From the NCBI RefSeq assembly GCF_014647115.1, contig NZ_BMOO01000001.1:434001-498000 (forward strand): 64,000 nucleotides of DNA, written 5' to 3'. The notes below the pieces were generated by a model. The model saw only the letters and a list, made by a program, of their open reading frames with translations. It did no database searches and had not been told where the DNA came from. Position numbers and translations under genes: made by a program. The DNA is from Halarchaeum rubridurum. GTDB lineage: Archaea; Halobacteriota; Halobacteria; Halobacteriales; Halobacteriaceae. Shown in pieces: positions 52,898 to 60,692 of this stretch; the first letter of the stretch is position 1; each line of letters begins with the position of its first letter.

Positions 52898-53368
52898 ATG
52901 GCAGAGTGTCCACTCGCGGACGAATGTCCGAACTTCCAAGAGCGCATCTCGGGCATGGGATGCCAGCACCTCGGCGACCGCGGCGGCATGGATTGGTGTC
53001 AACACTACAATCAGCCCATCGAGGACCTGAAGACCGCGCCCGTCGTCCCGGGCGAGGAGGTCGTCCTCGAGGTCGACGACATGCACGAGTCCGGTGCGGG
53101 CGTCGGCCGCCACGAGGGAACCGGCTTCATCGTGATGGTCGACGGCGTCCTACCGCCGGCGCGCGTGAAAGCCGAAATCACGACCGTGAAGTCGAACTAC
53201 GCGCGCGCCGACCTCGTCGAGCGGCTCCCGGACGACGACGCCGACGACACAGACGACGCCGACGACGGGGCAACCGAGGTGGACGAGGCGACCGACGAAG
53301 CGGAAGAAGAGGACACCAGCCCCGCCCGCGAACGGCTGGGAAGCCGCGAGAACTTCTGGGGTCAGTAA
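52898..53368 (+). CDS. TRAM-domain protein with Cys-rich N-terminus
   Basis: This 156-residue protein begins with a Cys cluster (MAECPLADECPNF, GMGCQHLGD, WCQHY) that may bind zinc, followed by a TRAM domain (about residues 50-108, VVPGEEVVLEVDDMHESGAGVGRHEGTGFIVMVDGVLPPARV), a nucleic-acid-binding fold. The C-terminal 50 residues are a Glu/Asp/Thr run. Archaeal TRAM proteins are thought to bind RNA, some as cold-shock chaperones. Confidence 0.85.
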   Translation: MAECPLADECPNFQERISGMGCQHLGDRGGMDWCQHYNQPIEDLKTAPVVPGEEVVLEVDDMHESGAGVGRHEGTGFIVMVDGVLPPARVKAEITTVKSNYARADLVERLPDDDADDTDDADDGATEVDEATDEAEEEDTSPARERLGSRENFWGQ

Positions 53369-53468
53369 CGCCGACGCGAGTGGGCACGCGCCCGACGGTT
53401 TTTCTGCGTCCGTCGACCGAGTAGCCGCCGCGCCGTCGACCGTCGAGTATCCCTAGAAAATTGCCTTG

Positions 53469-53497
53469 ATTTTATTCCATAACCTATGAGATAAATT
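53469..53497 (+). promoter_or_regulatory. A/T-rich promoter of the small DUF7503-type gene
   Basis: The stretch 53455-53505 is far richer in A+T than its surroundings. GATAAATT (53490-53497) is 29 to 36 bases before ATG 53526, and a second T-rich box lies at 53469-53478. Confidence 0.5.
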
Positions 53498-53525
53498 CTC
53501 CGTTGGGGCGACCCTCGAATCGTGT

Positions 53526-53660
53526 ATGTCTGAGAAGGACATCACGACGTACCTGGCGGACAACCCGCGAAAGATCGGCGCGCTGTTCACCCTCGTGCTC
53601 CTGCTCTCGCAGGCCGGCAACTCGGCGGCGATGTGGGGGACGGACGTCTTCGGCCCGTAG
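53526..53660 (+). CDS. 44-residue DUF7503-type membrane protein
   Basis: This 44-residue protein begins MSEKDITTYLADNPRKIG, followed by one hydrophobic helix (FTLVLLLSQAGNSAAMWG) and the end TDVFGP. Similar peptides with NPR, then a helix and SQAGN occur in haloarchaea (DUF7503 by memory). The function is unknown. It is convergent with the CHAT-protease gene, 100 bases apart, and has a strong A/T-rich promoter. Confidence 0.7.
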   Translation: MSEKDITTYLADNPRKIGALFTLVLLLSQAGNSAAMWGTDVFGP

Positions 53661-53760
53661 AGAGCGAGGCGGTATTCGAGATCATCGACATCAACGGGAG
53701 TAGCGACCGACGACCACACGACCCGAGTCCATTTTCACCGATCACGACGCGGGTCGGGCG

Positions 53761-55860
53761 TTAGCGAAGCTCCGAGACGCTCAGTTCGTCACTCCATCGG
53801 AGAGTGTCGTCTACGAGGATCGGCGAGCGACCGGAGGAGAGGACGTCGTCGAACCGGTCGTGCGAGACCTCGAAGAAGTGATCGGAAGGGCTCGACAGGT
53901 AGCGCTCGGAGGAGTCGGAGAGAAACGACGTGGTGAAGATGCCCGGTCCGACGTTGCGCGTGATGTAGTTGCGAATCGAGACGGTGATCGTGTCCGAGTC
54001 GACGTCGTCGGTATCGACGACAGCCACCTTCGGGGACCCGAACGGGTACTGACAGAGCGTGACGCCGCCGCCACCGACGATGGTGTAGTGCGAGTCGGCA
54101 GCGACGCCCTGCGTCGCGACGTTGAGCGCGCCGTGGAGGTCGAAACCGGCGTCGAGGAGGCGGGCGACGGAACGGCCGACGGTCGTCGCCACGTGGTTGT
54201 AGACGTCCGCGAGGGTGACGACGCCGCCGAGGGCGCCGGCCTCGACGAGCGCCATCCCCTGCGCGTACGAGCGACAGCCGTTGAGGATGAACGCGTCCGC
54301 GCCGACGGTGTCGAGCCCGCGGGCGTCGAGGACGCCGTCGCGGCAGCGGATGCCGTCCTCCGTGATGTGCCCGATGAAGTGGAGGAAATCGGTATCCGAC
54401 TCGAGGACGGCGCGCGTCTCGTCGACCGAGAGGTCGAAGCGCGTCCCGATGTCGAAGTCGATCATGTCCCGGAAACCGTAGAGGTCGGCGGCCTCCTCGC
54501 GCATCTCCGGGTCGTTACAGACGACGGTGACGTCGATGACGGCGTCCTCCTCGACGCGCCGGTCGAGTTGACGACGGTACGACTCGACGGTGGGCTTCGA
54601 GGCCCCGCGCGGGTAGTCGTCGCCGACCCACGCGTGGCCGACGGTCTCGACGTCGACCGGCGAGACGACGCGTGCACCCGCGTCGTCGGTATCGGTGTCG
54701 GTCGCGTGAGCGTCGTCGGCCCGCGTGGAGCGGACGAACGCGTCGACGTCCGCCGCGCGGAAGAACTCGGAGACCGCCGCCGGGTCGGGTTCCGCGGCCG
54801 TGGCGTCGGCGTCCGGGGTCGGCGAGCGGACGAACGGGAGGTCGTTGACGAGGTAGGGGAGGAGTTCGGCGCGCGCTATCGACGGCTCGACGTCGACCGT
54901 GAGGTGCCAAGCGAAGACGTCCTCGGTGACGTCGAGGGGAACGTCGAGGTACGCGGCGGTACGGCCCGCGAGCGGGCGCTCGTAGAGCGCGGCGAGGTCG
55001 AGCTCGACCCGGTCGAGGACGGTGTCGCGTTCCGCGAGGTCGATGGGGTAGATACCCTCGGTTCGGACGACGCAGTCGAGCACGAAGCAGTGGCGCAGGA
55101 GGGCGTTCGCGGAGCGCGCGACGTCGGCGTACGGGAAGTCGAACGCCCGATCACCCGCGACGAGCCGCGGCGTCGGACCCGGAGCGACCGTCGCGCCGAG
55201 GTAGTAGGCGAGCGACGAGACGGCGTAGACGGCGTCGTAGCGCGGCGGGACCTCGATTCGGACGCCGGTGTCGGGCGGTTCGAGGTCGTCGGGGGCCGCG
55301 AAGCGCTCGCCGCGCTCGATGGTGGGCGGATGTCCCCGCATCGTCGGGAACGAGCGTTCGGGGCTCGTCGTCTTCAGCGCGGAACCGAAGGTGGAGACGG
55401 CGCGCATCAGGGAGCGGGGCGTGTCCTCTATCGTCACCGTACCGGCGGGGTGCTCGTGGAGCGACCGGACGCCGATGCGGACGCGCGTGGGCGCGCCGAA
55501 GTCGACGACCGTCTCGTCACCGCGGGCGTCGACGGTGACCGGGGCGTCGACGACGCGGACGTAGAGCTTGAGGCGAACGGCGGAGACGTCGAGCTCGTAC
55601 GTCCCGGCGTCCGCCTCGGCGCGCCCACCGGGCGTCACGTCGAAGGCGACCTCGTCGCCGCGGTACGCGAAAATCTCGGGGAGGGTCGGGAAGACGAGTT
55701 CGCTCGTGGTGACGTCGACGGCGCGGGTCAGCGGGACGCGGAACGGTTCGGTCGAGGCGGGTTCGACGTCGGCGGCGTCGAGACCGACCTCGTAGGTCAC
55801 GGACTCGATCCGGTCGTCGATGCGGAGTCCGCCCTCGACCGCCTCGAAGCCGACGTTCAC
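53761..55860 (-). CDS. CHAT-domain (caspase-like) protease
   Basis: This 699-residue protein has a C-terminal CHAT peptidase domain. The catalytic His is probably His498 (FLHFIGH) and the catalytic Cys is Cys529 (AFILNGCRSYAQG), followed by LVEAGALGGVVTLADVYN and AGFDLHGALNVATQ. These are the two conserved strands and loops of caspase-HetF (clan CD) enzymes. The N-terminal about 400 residues show no recognised TPR or sensor domain: they are beta-rich (EVPPRYDAVYAV) with several Cys and Arg residues. It stands alone; activation and substrates are unknown. Confidence 0.82.
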   Translation of the reverse strand: MNVGFEAVEGGLRIDDRIESVTYEVGLDAADVEPASTEPFRVPLTRAVDVTTSELVFPTLPEIFAYRGDEVAFDVTPGGRAEADAGTYELDVSAVRLKLYVRVVDAPVTVDARGDETVVDFGAPTRVRIGVRSLHEHPAGTVTIEDTPRSLMRAVSTFGSALKTTSPERSFPTMRGHPPTIERGERFAAPDDLEPPDTGVRIEVPPRYDAVYAVSSLAYYLGATVAPGPTPRLVAGDRAFDFPYADVARSANALLRHCFVLDCVVRTEGIYPIDLAERDTVLDRVELDLAALYERPLAGRTAAYLDVPLDVTEDVFAWHLTVDVEPSIARAELLPYLVNDLPFVRSPTPDADATAAEPDPAAVSEFFRAADVDAFVRSTRADDAHATDTDTDDAGARVVSPVDVETVGHAWVGDDYPRGASKPTVESYRRQLDRRVEEDAVIDVTVVCNDPEMREEAADLYGFRDMIDFDIGTRFDLSVDETRAVLESDTDFLHFIGHITEDGIRCRDGVLDARGLDTVGADAFILNGCRSYAQGMALVEAGALGGVVTLADVYNHVATTVGRSVARLLDAGFDLHGALNVATQGVAADSHYTIVGGGGVTLCQYPFGSPKVAVVDTDDVDSDTITVSIRNYITRNVGPGIFTTSFLSDSSERYLSSPSDHFFEVSHDRFDDVLSSGRSPILVDDTLRWSDELSVSELR

Positions 55861-56045
55861 GCTCCCCCCCGCGTCCGTCGACCGGGGCGAATCGGCGCGG
55901 TCGTCGTCGGGCGCGCGGGCGACCGGGCCCCTGACGTAACGCTCACGGGACGCGTAACGCCCCCCACGGGGTCAAGCGTTTCGGAGGAAACGACCGGCGA
56001 TGCCCGTGAGAACCGCTTTTGTGTCGGGACGTCAATCGGACGGGC

Positions 56046-56831
56046 ATGGCACTCGATCACGACGGCGAGACGGCGCTCGTGACCGCGAGCACGAGCGGCC
56101 TCGGGAAGGCCTCGGCGACCGCGCTGGCGGCGGACGGCGCGAACGTCGTCCTCTGCGGGCGCGACGAGGAGCGACTCGACGCGGCGCTCGCGGACGTCCG
56201 CGAGGAGGCGGCCGCGGGCGTCGAGGGCGTCAACGCCGACATCACGGACCCCGGCGACGTCGAGGCGCTCGTCGACGCGACCGTCGAGGCCTTCGGCGGC
56301 CTCGACCACCTCGTCTGTTCGGCCGGCGGGCCCCCCTCCGGTCCGTTCCTCGACACCGACGACGCCGACTGGTACGACGCCTACGACCTGCTCGTGATGA
56401 GCGTCGTCCGCGCGGTGAACGCCGCCCACCCACACCTCGCCGCGAGCGACGCCGGCACCGTGACGGCGATCACCTCCACGACGGTCGAGCGACCCATCGA
56501 GGGGCTCGTCCTCTCGAACGCCGTGCGCCGCGGGGTCGTCGGGCTGGTCGAGACGCTCGCGGTCGAGCTCGCGCCGGACGTGCGCGCGAACGCCGTCCTC
56601 CCGGGGACGTTCGAGACGCCGCGTATCGGGTCGCTCGTCGAGCAGGGCGTCGAGCGCGGCGACTACGCGGACTACGAGGCGGGAATCGAGGAGTGGGGGT
56701 CGGGAATTCCCGAGGGACGCGTCGGCGACCCGCGCGAGCTCGGCGAGGTCATCGCGTTCCTCACGAGCGAGCGCGCGAGCTACGTCAACGGCGTCTCGCT
56801 ACCCGTGGACGGCGGCGTGCTGCTGGAGTGA
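56046..56831 (+). CDS. short-chain dehydrogenase/reductase (divergent active site)
   Basis: This 261-residue Rossmann enzyme has TASTSGLGKASATAL (a variant TGxxxGxG), CGRDEE, NADITDP and VCSAGG. The catalytic region reads TSTTVERPIEGLVLSNAVRRGVVG: the Ser is present but the usual YxxxK is replaced by SNAVR. This is known for a subgroup of 3-oxoacyl reductase-like proteins whose reaction is uncertain. ATG 56046 was chosen by family start (MALDHDGETALVTAS). Confidence 0.88.
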   Translation: MALDHDGETALVTASTSGLGKASATALAADGANVVLCGRDEERLDAALADVREEAAAGVEGVNADITDPGDVEALVDATVEAFGGLDHLVCSAGGPPSGPFLDTDDADWYDAYDLLVMSVVRAVNAAHPHLAASDAGTVTAITSTTVERPIEGLVLSNAVRRGVVGLVETLAVELAPDVRANAVLPGTFETPRIGSLVEQGVERGDYADYEAGIEEWGSGIPEGRVGDPRELGEVIAFLTSERASYVNGVSLPVDGGVLLE

Positions 56832-56832
56832 G

Positions 56833-57099
56833 CTACCACGTCTCTACCTGCCCGTCGCGGAGGTCTTCGAGACAGCCCTCGCAGGCGGGGTGGTCGGCGT
56901 CGAAGCACGCGGGGCGGCCCTCGTCGTCGAGCGCGACGGCGCGCTTCTCGGCGTGGCGCCGACAGACGATACGGACGCGTCCGTCGTCGTCGCGGGGCGG
57001 GTCGCGTCGCCCGTCGCGGTAGGCGGCGACGGTCTCCGCGTACCGTCGGCCGGCGCTCCGCGCGAGTCGGTCGACGAATCCCCCGTCGTCCTCGCTCAT
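56833..57099 (-). CDS. DUF7091-type zinc-binding protein
   Basis: This 88-residue basic protein ends in a zinc-like module: IVCRRHAEKRAVALDDEGRPACFDADHPACEGCLEDLRDGQVETW, with Cys/His pairs. It resembles haloarchaeal DUF7091 by memory; the function is unknown. ATG 57099 is favoured over the track of Arg-rich sequence upstream. It converges with the dehydrogenase gene (one base between stops). Confidence 0.7.
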   Translation of the reverse strand: MSEDDGGFVDRLARSAGRRYAETVAAYRDGRRDPPRDDDGRVRIVCRRHAEKRAVALDDEGRPACFDADHPACEGCLEDLRDGQVETW

Positions 57100-57267
57100 G
57101 GACCGTCGTAGCGCGCGGAGGAGTATAGACCTGTGGCCGGCGTGCGCATGCCGGTGTGTGCGGGACGGCGAGCGCGTCGCGGCGGCGTGCGAGCGCCGGC
57201 GAACGACCGACCGCCCGAACGGGTGAACCTCCGACCGGACGTCCACTTTCACCGCGGTACGCGAGGG

Positions 57268-57275
57268 TTTATACG
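57268..57275 (+). promoter_or_regulatory. TATA box of the RPA operon
   Basis: TTTATACG lies about 62 to 69 bases before ATG 57337, so the transcript probably has a leader of about 35 to 40 bases. Confidence 0.55.
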
Positions 57276-57336
57276 GCGGTAGGGCGTATCTCGGGGCGTC
57301 TCCCACCGAAACACACGCGGAGACGGAAACCCGACC

Positions 57337-58266
57337 ATGAGCGACATACAGCAGACCGCACAGCAGCTACACGACCAGTTCTCGGAGCACCTCGACGTCG
57401 ACGTCGAGGAGATCGAGGAGCGCCTCGAACGCTACGTTGACGAGTACAAAATCCCGCTCGACGAGGCGCGCCGCTCCGTCGAGAGCCACTACCTCGACGA
57501 GGCCGGTATCGAGCGCGACGAGCTCGGCCGCGGGGGCAACCCCACCGTGCAGGCCGCGGACGTCGACACCGCCGACGAGTGGGTCGACATCACGGCCAAA
57601 GTCGTCGACCTCTGGGAGCCCCGGAGCGACAGCGTCGCACAGGTCGGCCTGCTCGGCGACGAGTCCGGGACCATCAAGTTCACGAAGTGGGCCGCCTCCG
57701 ACCTCGACGAACTCGACGAGGGGCAGGTCTACCACCTCGGAAACGTCGTCACGGACGAGTACCAGGGCCGCTACTCGGTGAAGCTCAACCGCACGACCAC
57801 CATCACCGAGGTCGACGAGGACATCGAGGTCGGCGACGACGAGACGACCGTCGAGGGCGCGCTCGTGGACATCCAGTCCGGGAGCGGCCTCATCAAGCGC
57901 TGCCCCCACGAGGACTGCACGCGCGTCCTCCAGAACGGCCGCTGTTCGGAGCACGGCGAGGTCGAGGGCGAGTTCGACCTCCGCATCAAGGGCGTCCTCG
58001 ACGACGGGACGGACGTCCACGAGATAATCCTGAACGAGGAGGCGACCACGGACCTCACGGGCGTCACCCTCGCGGAGGCGAAACAGCAGGCGATGGACGC
58101 CCTCGACACGACCGTCGTCGCCGACGAGATGCGCGAGACGCTGCTCGGGAAGTACTACCGCGTGAGCGGGCCGACGCTCGGGCGCTACGTCCTCGCCAAC
58201 GACATCGAGGAGCTGAACGACCCGGTCGACGGTGAATCGGTGCTGATCAAAGCGAGGTCGATGTAA
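57337..58266 (+). CDS. replication protein A subunit with zinc finger (Rpa3-like)
   Basis: This 309-residue single-strand DNA-binding protein has two OB folds (the first with WVDITAKVVDLWEPRS and SVAQVGLLGDESGTIKFTKWA; the second after it) and a zinc finger with CPHEDCTRVLQNGRCSEHGEVEG. N-terminal heptads form a short coiled coil. The following gene is a COG3390-type RPA-associated protein. In Haloferax volcanii such pairs are rpa1-rpap1 and rpa3-rpap3; this one lacks the phosphoesterase of the rpa1 operon, so it is closer to rpa3. Confidence 0.9.
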   Translation: MSDIQQTAQQLHDQFSEHLDVDVEEIEERLERYVDEYKIPLDEARRSVESHYLDEAGIERDELGRGGNPTVQAADVDTADEWVDITAKVVDLWEPRSDSVAQVGLLGDESGTIKFTKWAASDLDELDEGQVYHLGNVVTDEYQGRYSVKLNRTTTITEVDEDIEVGDDETTVEGALVDIQSGSGLIKRCPHEDCTRVLQNGRCSEHGEVEGEFDLRIKGVLDDGTDVHEIILNEEATTDLTGVTLAEAKQQAMDALDTTVVADEMRETLLGKYYRVSGPTLGRYVLANDIEELNDPVDGESVLIKARSM

Positions 58267-58267
58267 G

Positions 58268-58897
58268 ATGTCCGAATCCGCACCCACGCGCGAGGTCGCC
58301 CGCCGCGTCTTCGCCGACGAGTTCAACGACGCCACGTTCACGTTCAAGGAATCCGACGACGAGCGCGCGCCGCTCTACAGCCTCCTCCCCACGGGGGCGA
58401 AGGCGAACCGCGTCTTCCTCGTCGGCACCCTCACCGAGACGGAGGACGTCGGCGAGGACTCCGAGTACTGGCGCGGCCGCGTCGTCGACCCCACCGGGAC
58501 GTTCTTCGTCTACGCCGGCCAGTACCAGCCGGACGCCGCGAACGCCCTGCGCGAGCTCGACACGCCCGCGTACGTCGCCATCGTCGGGAAACCCCGCACC
58601 TACGAGACGGAGGACGGCACCGTCAACGTCTCCGTGCGCCCCGAGTCGATCACCGAGGTCGACACCGCGACCCGCGACCGCTGGGTCGTCGAGACGGCCG
58701 AGCGCACCTTGGAGCGCATCGAGGCCTTCGACGAGGAGGGAAACGAGTACGCCCGGCGCGCCGAGGAGGAGTACGACCTCCCGCTCCGGCGCTACAAGCG
58801 GGCCGCCATCGACGCCCTCGAATCGCTCGACGAGACCGAGGACGGCGACGGCGAGGACGAGGACACGCGCGACGCCGAGACCGCCGAATCCGTCTGA
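58268..58897 (+). CDS. RPA-associated protein (COG3390, Rpap3-like)
   Basis: This 209-residue protein begins ATREVARRVFADEFNDATFTFKESDDERAPLYSLLPTGAKANRVFLVGTLTETEDVG, the archaeal RPA-associated family. It has an OB-fold domain (WRGRVVDPTGTFFVYAGQYQPDAANALREL) and an acidic tail. It works with the preceding RPA subunit in single-strand DNA binding. The start follows the rpa stop after one base, so the pair is coupled. Confidence 0.9.
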   Translation: MSESAPTREVARRVFADEFNDATFTFKESDDERAPLYSLLPTGAKANRVFLVGTLTETEDVGEDSEYWRGRVVDPTGTFFVYAGQYQPDAANALRELDTPAYVAIVGKPRTYETEDGTVNVSVRPESITEVDTATRDRWVVETAERTLERIEAFDEEGNEYARRAEEEYDLPLRRYKRAAIDALESLDETEDGDGEDEDTRDAETAESV

Positions 58898-58944
58898 GCG
58901 GTCGTCTGACGAAGAACTAAGGCCCTCTACGGGCTTTCGTCTGT

Positions 58945-59349
58945 ATGGGCAACAAGAACAAGACCGTCTCGTTCCGCGTGAACGAGGACACCTTCGACGC
59001 GCTCCGCGACATCGCCGAGGAGCGCGACCTCTCGTTGTCCGCGGTCTTCCGCGACTACGTCGACGCGCTCGTCGCAAACGACGGCCGCGTCGACGTCGTC
59101 CCCACCGACGACGTCGGCACGGAGGTCGACGAGGAGTTCCCGCCGAAAGTCGAGGTGCCGAAGAGCTTCGTCCGCGAACACGAGCGCCTCGAACTCGAAG
59201 CCGAACACCTCCGCGAGCAACTCGACGAGCACAAGGCGTACATCAACGCCCTGCGCGACGAGCTGGAGGAGGCCGAGGACGTCGACGACGTCGTCCACCT
59301 CGACGACCTGGAGAGCGGGAGCGAAGAGGAGTCGTTCCACCTCGGGTAG
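58945..59349 (+). CDS. ribbon-helix-helix protein with coiled-coil tail
   Basis: This 134-residue protein has an N-terminal ribbon-helix-helix (NKTVSFRVNEDTFDALRDIAEERDLSLSAVFRDYVDAL), a DNA-binding fold of small repressors. A linker and a coiled coil (REHERLELEAEHLREQLDEHKAYINALRDELEEAE) follow. The acidic end is haloarchaeal. It may act as a dimeric transcription factor. It lies 47 bases after the RPA pair on the same strand and may be co-transcribed with it. Confidence 0.82.
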   Translation: MGNKNKTVSFRVNEDTFDALRDIAEERDLSLSAVFRDYVDALVANDGRVDVVPTDDVGTEVDEEFPPKVEVPKSFVREHERLELEAEHLREQLDEHKAYINALRDELEEAEDVDDVVHLDDLESGSEEESFHLG

Positions 59350-59469
59350 CGCCGCTCACGTCGTCGAGTCCGCGGAACGAGCAACAGAGAGGCGACGGGA
59401 GAACGACCGTCCCACGTACCGACCGGCCCCGTCACGTTCCACGAGGGTGTTTCCGGCGTCTCACACGAT

Positions 59470-59575
59470 GAATTCGGGGACGTTCGCACGGCGAACGCCC
59501 GACTGCGTCTGCCGACGGCAGTGGTGGGAATCTGCAAGGGGCACGCCGTCGCAGAGCGACGGCGTGGGGCTTCTA
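59470..59575 (+). pseudogene. possible decayed TnpB (IS200/IS605 type) 3' end
   Basis: In one frame the translated segment reads GDVRTANARLRLPTAVVGICKG, which resembles the C-terminal tail of haloarchaeal TnpB (OrfB) proteins by memory (G-N/D-V-K/R...LRLPT). It ends at a perfect hairpin CACGCCGTCGC-AGA-GCGACGGCGTG (59542-59566), like the right end of such elements. No 5' part or TnpA is present. The evidence is weak because short and from memory. Confidence 0.35.
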
Positions 59576-60568
59576 GGCCAGCGGCGTCCGCTCGACGACT
59601 TGGCCGTCGTACGTCGGGTACTGCTCGACGATTTCGCCCCCGTCGAGGTCGCCGTCCTCGATCATCTCCTCTAAGAGCCACCACGCGACCTCGACGTGCT
59701 CGCTCTTTGCGGTGTAGAACTCCTCGGGGACGCCGAGGGCCGCGAAGCGCTCGGGGGGCTCGTAGGTCTTCCCGTAGACGAGCGTCCCGTCGTCGGTCAC
59801 CTCGTCGAAGTCGCGCCGGACGTTCTCGGCCATCCGCTTGAGGCGACTGCGGTGCTGGGCGGCGTCCTTGAAGACGCTCGTGCAGAAGTAGACCTTCTCG
59901 TGGCTCGCCATCTCCTCGAGGATGGCGTCCTTCGAGCCCTCGACGGCGCTCATGTGGCCGTCCTGCAGTTCGTAGCCGGCCTCCTGCATCCGCTCGTAGT
60001 TGCCGTCGCTCATCTCGAACTCGTTGACGTTGCAGAAGTCCGCGGCCCCCTCATCGAGGAAGTCGAGGAACTCCTGCTCGGCGCGGATACCCGGAATCTC
60101 GAAGGCGGGCGTCAGCCCCTCCTCGCGGGCGACGTAGAGGATGTCCTCCCACTCGGTGCCGTGGAGGTCGCCCCACTGCTCGTAGGGCGGGTGGAAGCGA
60201 ATCTCGTCGAGGCCGGCCTCGCTGAGGCGGCGCATGTTCTCGCGACCGCCCGTGATACCCGTGTAGAGGTGCGTGTGGTGGTCCTCGCCGAACTCGTCTT
60301 TGAGGAGGCGGAGGTAGCGACAGGTGCGTTCGAGGGCCTCCTGGGGTTCGCCGCCGGTGATGGAGGTCCCGAGGGCGTCCATCTTCTTCGCCTCGGCGAC
60401 GACGTCCTCGTCGCTTTCGACGGGCCGCTCGTTCGCGTAGACCTGCGTGACGTTCTTCCGATTCTCGCCCAGCGGGCAGTAGAAACAGTCGCGCTGGTCG
60501 CAATACCCGTAGACGAAGAGGACCATCTTGCCCCCCTGCGCGCACTGCTCACAGCCCTTCGAAATCAT
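59573..60568 (-). CDS. radical SAM protein (COG2108-like)
   Basis: This 331-residue protein has the iron-sulfur motif CDQRDCFYC: the spacing is CX4CX2C instead of the usual CX3CX2C. Further Cys residues lie in GCEQCAQGG at the N-terminus. The SAM-binding GGEPQE motif and NVNEFEMSDGN follow. It resembles archaeal proteins related to the pyruvate formate-lyase activating enzyme. The substrate is unknown. ATG 60568 was chosen; the upstream frame is Arg-rich noise. Confidence 0.85.
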   Translation of the reverse strand: MISKGCEQCAQGGKMVLFVYGYCDQRDCFYCPLGENRKNVTQVYANERPVESDEDVVAEAKKMDALGTSITGGEPQEALERTCRYLRLLKDEFGEDHHTHLYTGITGGRENMRRLSEAGLDEIRFHPPYEQWGDLHGTEWEDILYVAREEGLTPAFEIPGIRAEQEFLDFLDEGAADFCNVNEFEMSDGNYERMQEAGYELQDGHMSAVEGSKDAILEEMASHEKVYFCTSVFKDAAQHRSRLKRMAENVRRDFDEVTDDGTLVYGKTYEPPERFAALGVPEEFYTAKSEHVEVAWWLLEEMIEDGDLDGGEIVEQYPTYDGQVVERTPLA

Positions 60569-60692
60569 TGCGTACCACCCGTATACCGCGTGCGGACTCA
60601 AAAACCGCACGGGTCGTCTCGCGGGGTGTGCGTCCGTCGCACGGCGGCGTCTCCCGAACCTCCTTAACCGTCGACGGCGTACGGCCGCGTGA

